64,000 bases of DNA, taken from Darksidea phi (Eukaryota > Ascomycota > Dothideomycetes > Pleosporales > Lentitheciaceae). Shown here piece after piece: positions 43,695-53,492 of the stretch (its first letter is position 1; each line of letters opens with the position of its first letter). The notes under the pieces are model-generated. The model did no database searches, was not told where the DNA came from, and saw nothing but the letters and a program-made list of their open reading frames with translations. Position numbers and translations under genes: made by a program. The stretch covers positions 62,001 through 126,000 of the forward strand of contig JASJFT010000089.1 in the NCBI GenBank assembly GCA_030770425.1, read 5' to 3'.

Positions 43695-44190
43695 CTAGTC
43701 CCGGCCAGCCGATCTCTTCAAACGGAGAGTTTTATCCACCATGAGTTTCCTGATGAGCGAGAAGATGGCGGCACCGACGGCGACGCTGTATGATATCAGA
43801 CCACAGGTTTCTGCAATAGGCGAGAGGGTTTATCTTACGCAAGGACGATACCTGCATGGTCGTTAGCCTAACCGGAGCATGTGTTTGAATTTAATTAAGA
43901 GCACTTACCAAGAGGGATCAACTCGGCGGGGATCTTCTTGAGATTGCGAAGGCGTTGGGAGATGGTGTGAGCTGTTTCCCTATCAGTACCCTCGCCCCAC
44001 GCTCCATTGGTGCTTCGGGTGAGCCAATTGCTTACCGCCTTGCTCTTCTTTCTATTCTTGGTCAGTTCTGTGCTCGGAGACATCGTAGTGAGCTTGGTGT
44101 ACGTACCGGCACAGGCTTCATCATCCGCGCAGTCTGCCTCATGTACAGCTGCGGGCTCCGGCGCATGAACATCATGCGGGTTGGCTGCAT
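43695..44190 (-). CDS. MLRQ/NDUFA4-like mitochondrial respiratory subunit
   Basis: Exons (minus): 44107-44190, 44036-44051 (16 nt), 43909-43971, 43839-43851 (13 nt), 43695-43785, giving 88 aa; introns are 55, 64, 57 and 53 nt. The first exon encodes a mitochondrial targeting sequence rich in Met, Arg and Gln (MQPTRMMFMRRSPQLYMRQT). The mature part reads AHTISQRLRNLKKIPAELIP, LGIVLAVAVGAAIFSLIRKL and MVDKTLRLKRSAGRD: a short matrix segment, one membrane helix and a basic tail, as in the B12D/MLRQ family. Mammalian NDUFA4 was first assigned to complex I and later to complex IV. Two micro-exons are needed to keep frame; each is flanked by clear GT and AG sites and total length is exactly divisible by three. 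Skipping either breaks the membrane helix or the LKKIP block. Confidence 0.75.
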
Positions 44191-44472
44191 AGCCATAGCT
44201 CTGGTAACCTTGAACATCTTGCTCGAATATTAATCGGTCGTTCGATCGGAGTGGAGAGGGTGGTAGTTGTGGGGGTGCAGGAGTGTCAAGTCTCGCCAAC
44301 GTCACAGCGTTTGGGGATGGAAGCTCAGGTCCGGAAAATGCCGAGCCGCTAATTGGCCGGGGGACAAAGCGCATCGTACCATCGCAACCTCACCTCGTCC
44401 CAACCCTCCCACACAGCAGTCAGCCATTGAACCCGTACACGCACCCTACGCCTTAAGTCTACAATAGCAATC
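44191..44472. promoter_or_regulatory. Bidirectional promoter of MLRQ-like gene and COX12
   Basis: 282 bp separate the two start codons. CCAATT-type sequences occur near 44350 (AGCCGCTAATTGGCCGG, reverse-strand CCAATTAG) and 44425 (GCCATTGAACCC), plausible HAP-complex sites, which in fungi drive respiratory genes. This is inference from motif and context. Confidence 0.4.
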
Positions 44473-45021
44473 ATGTCTGACGAGGAGACTGAGACTAAGC
44501 CCTTCAAGTTCGTCACTGGTATGGCCATCATTGCTGCGCAGCTTCCTAGATATCCGAGCTAAGCTAACCTTACTTCGCAGCCGGTACGCCACCCTTTCAA
44601 GCTCCCAGCAGCCCCCGCAAGCTCCCTCACGCGATGAGGACCTTTTTGATATCCCGCAAAGGAGGACGCTGACCGGTTGGTCGTATTCTAGGCTTTGACG
44701 CCCGCTTCCCGAACCAAAATCAGACCAAGCACTGCTGGCAGAACTACGTCGACTACCACAAGTGCATCCTTGCCAAAGGCGAAGACTTTGCCCCCTGCCG
44801 CCAGGTACATTACAACCCTTTCCGAAAAGGACTATGGAAAGTGCGGACCCTAATGGATATAGTTCTACCTGGCCTACCGCTCCCTTTGCCCGAGCGGCTG
44901 GACAGCACGATGGGACGACCAGCGCGGTACGTACTCCCCCACTTGATAATAGGAGAACACAAGGACAGGACTAACAACCACTACAGAGAAGGGCAATTTC
45001 CCGTGCAAGCTCGACCAGTAG
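44473..45021 (+). CDS. COX12: Cytochrome c oxidase subunit 6b (Cox12)
   Basis: Exons 44473-44518, 44581-44583 (3 nt), 44692-44804, 44863-44926 and 44987-45021, giving 86 aa. Cox12 sits on the intermembrane-space side of complex IV and is imported by the Mia40 pathway through twin-Cys motifs, visible here as [11 protein letters not shown] (CX9C) and [12 protein letters not shown] (CX10C). The rest is typical: [20 protein letters not shown] and [20 protein letters not shown]. The 3-nt exon CCG lies between a good acceptor (CTAACCTTACTTCGCAG) and a GTACGC donor; including it gives VTAGFDARF, which aligns with TVGFDARF of yeast Cox12, while skipping it gives VTGFDARF (85 aa). Both keep frame, so transcript data must decide. 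Confidence 0.93.
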
Positions 45022-45744
45022 ACAACCCACATCATCCGCCAGGCCAGGCGATCATTTCTTAGGCTGGAACACGTGAAGCGGAAACTGGCATCGCAGTAGA
45101 ACCTGTACCATAACGACTGGAAAATAGCCAATGCACTTTTAGTTCATCTGCTCTTAATCATACAATTCCTCGACCAAAGCAGCTTGTGATGATCATCAAC
45201 ACATTTCATTACTTCGTAATTGAGCTTGAGCCCTCGCTATCTTCGACACATGTCACCTCCAACCCAACCGTTGCAAATCGGGTTGGTTTCCTCAATTTTC
45301 AACATGACCTGCAACCCATGAGCACTAGAAAAATAATGGCTAAAGACAGAATGTGCTCGCTAAAACGCCCACAACGCACTATATGCCACCACAAAGATGA
45401 TTTTCCGATGTTTTCAAAAATTACCCCAAACAAGCAAAGGTATCATGCAACTAAACAAGATCCCCGGCATCAAGCCGGGGTAGGAAGCGAGCTTAGAAAG
45501 TAACGCCAAAAGGTCGGAAAGGTGCCGGACAAGAGGGTATACGACGTGAGTACCGGGGATCGATGAGGCGAAGAGGCGAAGAGGCGTCGACCTTAGATGC
45601 GCATATAGTGGGTTGTGCTTGTATCTGGCTGGTAGTTCTGAGCAGGAGGGAGGTGGGGCAGTGACAGTCTCGCTATACAAAACCTACTCTTAGTGACGAT
45701 TCATACCGGTAACGAAGTATGCAGGAGGTAAGAACAGAGGAGCA
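45022..45744. other. Intergenic region between convergent genes
   Basis: 723 bp of 3' flanks of COX12 and the RasGEF gene. A short tandem repeat (unit GAAGAGGCG, about 2.5 copies) occurs near 45566-45590. No gene is seen. Confidence 0.45.
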
Positions 45745-48700
45745 CTAACGCTCTCGGAACCAGTTGACGAATCTCTTCTTTTCGCCTACGCCTGCAGCTT
45801 CGAGCTGCACGCTTCGGTCGTATAGATCCTGCAGGCCTACATCAGTACATGCGCGAGGTCGGAAAAGCAAGAGGGGGTACGGGAGCTTACATCGTCGTCT
45901 TTCGAAATCCTGACATCGAGGATGAGGTTTCGGATTTCTTCGTTTTGTTTCCAATTCGTATACGGCGTGCCCTGTGCTCGTTGAACTCCTACAATCACCT
46001 CGCCCATGATCTCAAACTTCCGCCAGTTGATCCTTTCTTTTCCTGTGATGCCACCTGGTGGTGCCTCTCGCGAGTTTCTGTTCCCTGGCGCACCTTGGAA
46101 CACGCTAACGCCGGGGTGAGGCGAGAATAGCTCAGCTGATTTTGATTTGTCGCCCACAAATGTCGAGTTGCCTTCCGATGCTGACACAAGATCGCGCTGC
46201 AAGAGTGGAGTGTACGGAATCCGTTCGCCGGAACTATTCTCCCATGCCAGGCGGTATGCGAAATAAGATTTCTGCGTACCCATGAGAATTTCGAGCTTCA
46301 TGAAGTCTTTGCCAATTTGTGGGGAAACCAGCTCCCTAGTCGCCGAGAGACGAACGACAGCGGTGCCTTTGACGCCCGCAAGTACAGCGCCAAGGGTATT
46401 GTAGTTATTCAACTTCCGTAGCTCACGCCCAACCTTCATCCACTTCTCAATCATCATAGCTCGATGCTTTGGCTTGTCACGGAGGAGGACGTAGTTTGCA
46501 ACCAGGTACGCAACATGGTTGAAGTGCTCAGTTATTCGTGTAACGTTTTCCAAGCTCCTATATCTTTTCTTCTCTTCAGCATTTACGCTCACATGCCGGA
46601 CAAGATCTCGTGGCCGAATGGAGGAGAACATGATCCAGTCGATTCTCGTCAGCTCTTGAGCGATTGCTTCTTCGGGCTCGTTCATAAGCTGATGCCATTG
46701 TATCTTCGTTAGTGGTTTGATAGGATTTGGAACTAGCTGTTTAGCCTGTCCTTGGTTTCTCTCGACCTGGTGGAGCAGCGTGTGTGTTGATGAGCTTCCC
46801 GATGCTGCTGATGAATGTGTATCTCGTGAAGTGCCTGTCAGTATACTGCTCTGCGTAATCGATAATCGGTTGGCCGACATAGTCATGTGACCCAGTGCTC
46901 TTGTGAAGTCATCGTCATCCGAATCTTCATCCAGAACGTTGTGAAATGTCGGAATCTGGTCATTCTGCGCCCGTTGCCGATCACTGCATGCCCAATCCGT
47001 GTCGTCGTCTTCCGTAACAAGCTCGAGATCATTGAGCATTTCCTTCGCCGCAACTGAGAATTCGCGGTTTCCAGACAATGTTGAGGCAAATTTACGCAAC
47101 ATCCTGCGGGTCGTTGGAAAGGCGAAGTCGCCCGGATAGTAGCTAACCCATTGTTGCAGGATTGCGAGGTAGCGTAGCTGGGCGATGATCCGTATGACCG
47201 GTGGGCTCCTGTTCCGCTTCAGAGCCTCGAAACGCTTGAGTATCGCTTCGAGCAACTGTCCCGGGGTTGCAAATCTCCTGTAGAGCGCCAGAAATATTGT
47301 CACGAATTTGGAGTCGTCCTTTGACATAGGTTGTGCAAGCAAGCAATCTACCAGTTGATCAAATGTGTACCCATTCTCGTCTGAGGGCATTTCCGACGAG
47401 ACACTCTGGTCAGCATCCGACGTTTGGCCGTCAGATTCATTCGAGTCATGTTCTTCTTCGAAATTGAAGAAGGTCTTGTTCGCTCCGCTCGACTTATACT
47501 TGTGACCCGTGGTTTCGGATGAACGTGGCCTATATCTTGCCGAGAATTCAGAACTTGCGCGTTCGTGTTTCCGTCCCCAGGGGTCTTTCGCCACGCTTGA
47601 TCGTACTGCAGAGGAGTTCGCGCGCCGTCGGGCCATGGATGCTTGTGATCGAGCTGACGTCGGTTAGTGATGAGCATGCGGAGAAGGTGAATATGTGCTT
47701 TATATACTCAGGGATGTGGGGGGAACACATGGGCACATATAGGGAAAAGGGAGTAAAATGCACTCACGTCGTTTGGCAGCAATCACGGCGCGAGTTATTA
47801 CAGACAGGCAACCTTTCTGCGTCTCTGGTGACGCCTGCGAGGTTTGAAATACATTCACGTCTGGCAACAATTGCTTCGCCGTGTATTCGACATCGGCAGG
47901 CTCGACTTGGCGGTGCGCGGGGTGTTGGTCGCATTTGCACGCGACCAGTATAGCGGGCAGACTGGACTTTGACAGCACGGCTAACAATCCGTCAGCATCC
48001 TTCACGCGAAGTAGCGTCTACATGGCGAAGCCAATGTACTAACTTAACATGTCCTTCACGCCTTTCAAGCTATCTTGGCTCGTGACATCATATATGGTCA
48101 CAGCTCCATCAATCCGGGGTGTGCCTAAATCTTCGCTCATTTGAGGCCACCTGATAGTGTTCTGCTCCCCGACAAGCACCTCACTGAGTGCCATTTCCAA
48201 AAAGCGCACAATGTAGTACCCGCCGTCGATTGTCATTTTGCGCATGCACACAGCCCCGGCGCCCACATCGGGCAGGTTCAGGGCACGGCGGATGAAGGTG
48301 GACTTGCCCGTGCCGCGGTGGCCCAGCACGGCAATGTTGAGGTCCTGCATGGTGGATGCGGAGTCGCTATTTCCCGACTAGAAATGCATGTATCAGTACT
48401 GTAAGGGCGCGTGGTCTATGCTCAGAACAACTTACCGCGACAGACGGCGCTGGGGAGCGCGGGCTCGGGAGAGTGTCTGCGGGGCCGGGATGACGGGCCT
48501 TGATGTGCGTGGGCGAGAGAGGTCCCTCGGTGTCGGAGGACGAATCTGCGGAGCTCGATGATGCTTCTTCCAAGCCCGGCTGGCCCGTCTGTGGAAAGTG
48601 ATAGCGCTGGAAGAACTCGTCGCCCGCGATTTCGTCGTCGGGATCGCCCAGATGGCTTGGCAGGTCGTCGTCGTCGGTTCCATGGCCGTGGTGCTTGGGA

Positions 48701-48792
48701 ATCATGGGTGCCGAGTAAGCGCGGTGCTTGAGGCTGGGAGGTTGCAGCCCTGCGCAACCTGCAGCTCCGGACTCTTTACGGGGCGGTTGCAT
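45745..48792 (-). CDS. Fusion of P-loop GTPase-like domain and Ras guanine-nucleotide exchange factor
   Basis: Exons (minus): 48436-48792, 48044-48377, 47768-47980, 45891-47641, 45745-45828, giving 912 aa. A disordered acidic N-terminus (1-125) precedes a Ras-like G domain (about 130-300): Walker A GHRGTGKST (138-146), a switch/G3 region without the canonical DxxG, the G4-like element ACKCD in place of NKxD, and TSQAS in the G5 position. Then come a RasGEF_N module (about 390-530, YTFDQLVDCLLAQP, KFVTIFLALYRRFATPGQLL) and a Cdc25-type RasGEF domain (about 620-890, ELTRIDWIMFSSIRPRDLVR, VAYLVANYVLLRDKPKHRAM, LRKLNNYNTLGAVLAGV). It should activate a Ras/Rsr1-type GTPase; the N-terminal G domain could autoregulate it. 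The last acceptor is CCTGCAG, the only one that keeps frame to ...FVNWFRER. Confidence 0.9.
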
Positions 48793-49951
48793 CGCCTGCG
48801 CGCTCGTTGCCTAATCGCTGCGTCTGCTGCTGCGAGGGGTGTGGCAAGCAGAGACGGCAGCTCGTCCGGACGAGGGGATAGAAGCACGCCCGGGGGGCGT
48901 ATGAGCTCAGCAGACAGGCAGCAGGATTCTCAATACACTCGGTACGACGGGGTGGCGACCGTGGAGAGCTTGTGACAGCGAGCCGCTGGGCGCAGTTCCA
49001 AGCGGGGCTCTGCTGCCAGACATTGGAAGCGGCCGGAGAGGGAGGGAGCAGCAGGTCGAACGGTCCGGCGCACAATGGATGGGAGGGAACGGCGTGGTGC
49101 CAATGTTGTCTGTCTTTCGATATGGGCAGTTCGGAGGATTTCAGCGTCAACGCGGGGAGAGAGGTGAAGGTCGGCCCGTGCGTGCTGCGATGTGCTGCGG
49201 CTGGTGTCTGAATTGCCCGCATCTGGCCACACCCGCGCCGCACAAATATTGAACTGAAGACGCTACCACCCTCCAGAGCGCTGCGAAGAAACGAAAAAGC
49301 AAGTCGCGCGCCCCGAATCCAGCCCTCGCCGATGCGGGTTTCGCCCGGTGCGGAAGCCCCACGGTGATCTCCTCCCTGAGGCGCCTCACAATAGGAGATT
49401 CCAGCATGTCCTCGATCAAGAGTCCATAATAATCACACCAAAACAATAGCAACCCGCCAGCCACTGACTGTCGGCCACCCACGGCATATGTTCCCAGACC
49501 CACCCGCTTCGCTTACCGCACGGACACATAACAGCCATGATCAGCAACCTGCTCGCTCGCTTTGGTGGGGCAGAGAGCAGCGTCAAGTGCACATGGCAAA
49601 TTGCCGGGATAGACGCCCTCCCTCTTCGTTCGGTTGCCGTCTGCCCAGTAGCCCAAGTCGACATCTACTCACTGCTCGGCCGTGATACTGTCGCTCGTGG
49701 GCTGGTTCGAAGCGGGGTACGCAGCTTCAGCTACCCACAAGGTTGCTTTCTCTTCCCTGTACCTACATGGCGTGAGACAGTCGGGCAACGGTGACCATGC
49801 CAACCCCATGCACAATCGATACCGCCCCTCAAGACGCTCATGTGGATCTATTGATTATTACATGATTCGTCCTGCACGGATTTCTGGGCGAAAACAAGAC
49901 GGAGCTGGCAAAGAGACCTTGTCTAGTGAAATCAATGCTGAGCTGACACGC
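48793..49951. other. Intergenic region
   Basis: About 1.2 kb upstream of the RasGEF gene. It has overlapping short frames on both strands, in keeping with GC-rich sequence, but none is supported. It probably holds a long leader and promoter of the RasGEF gene. Confidence 0.4.
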
Positions 49952-49981
49952 TAGGAATGGCTTGCATGCCATTCCTAGCAT
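49952..49981. repeat. Perfect 12-bp inverted repeat with 6-nt loop
   Basis: GCTAGGAATGGC (49952-49963) is followed by TTGCAT and the exact reverse complement GCCATTCCTAGC (49970-49981). It lies in the spacer about 125 bp beyond the 3' end of the disordered-protein gene. It could be a 3'-end hairpin, a protein-binding palindrome, or the footprint of a lost element; there is no larger structure or poly-T tract. Confidence 0.75.
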
Positions 49982-50105
49982 GGCTAATAGAGACATATCC
50001 TCCTTACACAAATTACCCTCCGCGACTCAAGTCCTCGAATGACGCTTGGAATCGAAAACAAGAAAACATAAGGAGCGTCCGTTGACCAGTCAATAGTCAT
50101 CCTCT

Positions 50106-51946
50106 TCACTTTTCAAACAGCCCGCAGAAGAAGTTCCACCGCCTCCTCTTCTTCTCCTCCTTGATTAATTCCTTTTCTCTCTCCTGTTCTAGCTCATTCG
50201 CTCTCTTCACCCTCTCCTTAACCTTCTCTCGAGCCCTTTCCCTCCCCGTCTTCTCCAGCTCCAGCTTCTCTCTCTCCGTCTTCGACTGTATCATTTTTTC
50301 TCCTTTTTTCACGAGTTCGATGTCTTGAGGCTTTGGCGCTACTCCCAACACGCCTCGCTTATCTGGATTCTCACGGTGTATAATACTAGCCGTGTCGTTG
50401 GTGCCCTTGATATCGACCGTCGATAGCTGCGGGAGGGGCGGTTTTTGGGTCAGAGAATTCCTTGTTGAGTGTTGCGATGATTGACTACTCCTTCTCAGCC
50501 CCGGGTTTAGAGCCGCTGGATAGGATACTAGGGCGGAAGGATTGGTAAGAGACAGCATATCGGGAAGCGCTGGAAAAACTTCCAGACGCCCTTTACTTGT
50601 TTGATGCTTAGCATGGTAGTGAGATCCAGAGCTTGTGTGCGATGAATACGATCGCTGGGTTTGATTCGTACCGTTGGATTTGCCTGAAGCGTTCGATAGC
50701 CTCGATGATGAGCAAGTCGATTTAGGGGACGGTGTCAACAAGCTCGAGGACCTGGTCCGGTTCCGTTGATATCGATTCTGGGACAAAGAGGTTCTCGCAA
50801 GCTCTGGCGTTGCTCGAATGGCTGCATTAGCGTGGTATGCCCAGTGCGGATTGGGTGCTGCGGATTGGCTTCTCTGAAGAACACCACGCTGAGTCATATT
50901 AAAAGAATGTCCGCCGGTACTTGCGCGCTTCGGTACTAGTTGGTTGGTATGATTGACATGTACTGGCACCTGACCGTAGCTAGCTCTTCGGCCGAGCGAG
51001 TCATGAGCACGGCTGTCGTAATTTTGCTGAGCTTGAGAAAGGAACTGTTTCTGACTGCTCTGTCTCTTGATGTGTATTTCTTTCGCCTTTGTCATAGGAA
51101 GAGGCGACAGATGTGAAAGAGCTGAAGGGCTTCCCATGACAATATGGCCTTCCATCTCTCGATGAGCCTTTGCTGCTGCAATGGCCTGCTCATGGATGAT
51201 TTGCTCTTTTTCTCGTTGTGTGCCCCAATCTTCACTATGAAGAACCTGTCCATTTGTGGATCGATTGGGCTTCTTTGCATGGGCTCCATATTGTTTAAAG
51301 TAGGGTGGGTGAGAGTGGACAGTGTGATTAGCGTTGCGTGGGTCCGACTGCGTTCCTTCAGTAATGGGGAATAATGGGGGGTCCTGCGAATGCCGACAGT
51401 GTAAAAAGGAGCTAGCAGAGAGGCCATTGTGGTCTAGATGTAATGGTTTAAGATTAGCGAAGCAGATCTAGAAAAGGCTGTGTACTGATTGTCTTAAGCT
51501 AAAGACCATGCCGTCTCCCAAGAAAAAGTATTTGTACCGCGGAGTTACGTACCAATACCCACAGAAACCCTAGGCTCGTTGTTCGATCGTCGAGGCGCGT
51601 CACGCTTCCAGTTCGAGGGGTCCGTCAATGAGCGACGTAGACCTGGTGCGTCCGTTGCTGTGACCAGTATTGACGGCTTCGTCTGAGTGTCATATTCCGG
51701 CCCATGGTATGAGAGGCTTCGCCTTCGATTAATTTTGGCACTTTTACTAGAAACTGTAGGGCCGTTGAGAGTATTGCAACGCGCTTTTGACGATGTATCG
51801 GTCCATTCCATTGACGTTGCATCCTGAGTTGACAGTTCGCTGATGGTTTGGAGAGTTTTTCGTCGTTCGCATAGCGCATTGAGATCTATCGAATTGGATT
51901 CGTTAGTTGTGAATAAGGATTTGGGGGGCGCCTTTTGTAGGGGCAT
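50106..51946 (-). CDS. Disordered Ser-rich protein with charged coiled-coil C-terminus
   Basis: I do not recognise the family. Two exons are secure: 51553 upwards and 50106-51433, joined by a 119-nt intron (GTACGT ... TAATC ... CATCTAG). From the Met at 51946 this gives 573 aa, but the frame is open to at least 52045, and another open stretch at 52083-52331 with similar Ser/Arg composition could be an upstream exon; I could not find a join that keeps frame, so the 5' end is unresolved. The protein has RRSLSYH- and RRSLTDP-type basic/Ser motifs that suit phosphorylation, a Gln/Ala helix (QREKEQIIHEQAIAAAKAHR), and a final highly charged helix (about 485-560, KTEREKLELEKTGRERAREK) ending WNFFCGLFEK. 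Confidence 0.65.
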
Positions 51947-52331
51947 CCCGAGAGTGAGAGTGAGAGGCCGCGATAGCCTCGACCTCTGTAACAGAAACTT
52001 CCCACGCAGGGGAGGGCACGGGTCCCTGATCAATGAATCGTGGATCTCGAATAGACCATGCAGTTCGGATGGACAGGGATGATCAGGCTAGGAGTGTAAT
52101 ACAGGAGTGCCAGCCTCTCGGATGGCTGGACAGGGGCCGGACAAAAGAAAAGAGATCCAACGTACGGAGAGCTGGGTTGTTGGCTGCGTTCAATAATGAT
52201 TGTCGAGCTCGAGGTTGCCCCGAGCGGTGAAATGCATCGGCATTCCCGCTTCTCGGAAGCATGCTTGACGTGGATCTGGTTTCGGCGGTCAACACAGCGC
52301 TACCGTCCTTGCATTGACTTTGCGAACCCAA

Positions 52332-53492
52332 TCGGGGCTCTTGAATTGTGTAACTGGTGCTTCAGAGTTCCACGGCAGGTTTGGTCTTTCAAGCAAGGAC
52401 AGGTAAGACCTCCACCCCGTCACCGAAATCCCTCGAGGTAGGCTGTCCGCCCCACCAGAGAGAGTGCATCAAATTTGAAAGATGGGGAACGAAGGATATG
52501 TTGAAGAGATACCCTCACATGCTCTAACCGAACATGATTAAACTAGCGACAGCTTTGTTTGCAGCCACGCAATCTCCAGCCTTCGGTACCGTCCGTTGGC
52601 GTTTTGTTGGACCATCTAGGCAATGATCTGCGCATTTGTATGGTCGTAAATAGTCACAAAGAAAGCTAGACCTAGAAATTGATTAGCACATGCATTTCAA
52701 CTGCAGATCACGGAAAGAACACTAGCTTGGAGCACACGTTCCATGAGATGTGGTCCAATCGACTGCCTCGTGGCTGATCTAGGGTTAGCCCTCGGACCGG
52801 CTCTCCTCAACCACAAACAGCCAAACGTGTCGCCTTGGGTCGGGATCACCACCTCAAGGCCGAAGGAACATTGTGATCTAGTACCATGGTTCTACCAGAC
52901 TTGCTGCTGCCTGACATTGATTTGTAAAAAGGATCCCCACACGCAACCAGCCGGATCCATTACGCCATTATTTACCGTCGGACAAATTCCTGGGCCATCT
53001 CGTATTTGACAAGCGTCAAGAAGAGCGGCGTGGACGTGCATAAGGTTCAGCTACTTCGAGGACGCGGACAACCCGCTTTGCATCCGAGCTCGAGCCGCAT
53101 AGCTACATGGCGCCCAGAGCAAGGAGGAGCCACCAAGCGCCGTGACTCAGATTCCATTGAAAAAGCCCACCATCAGGCTGTCTTGCTGCTAATGTTGGGA
53201 TTGGCGGGATGAGACGAGATGTCGTTCCAGGTTTATCTTCGCTAGTCCAAGCACTAGAACTAAACAGAAAACTTGGGTCTAAAATGCTCCACAGCAAAGT
53301 TTGCTGTCAGTGAACTAGCCATGAGGTCAAAACACGGTTTCATATTACGCATGTGAAGCAACATCTGGAATCATTCATTACAGCTTGCTATTCATCAAAG
53401 ATATTGTCCCAGAATATAAACTGTTGAGGCCGAGGATCCTATGCACAACGACGCATTATTTACCCCCGAACGCCTCGTGTTTGTGGCTGACT
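52332..53492. other. Intergenic region
   Basis: Over 1.1 kb with no supported gene, RNA or repeat. It separates the start region of the disordered-protein gene from the 3' end of the Rab escort protein gene. Confidence 0.4.

Noticed and set aside
43895..44374. A 159-aa minus-strand frame covering the MLRQ-like gene
   Set aside because: It reads through three introns and lacks the mitochondrial presequence found in the spliced model.
48793..49700. Multiple 60-150 aa frames in the RasGEF upstream region
   Set aside because: They overlap each other on both strands and show no family features.
52083..52331. Possible first exon of the disordered-protein gene
   Set aside because: Composition fits, but its GTACGT donor leaves phase 1 and no downstream acceptor keeps the known frame without a stop, so it is only mentioned.
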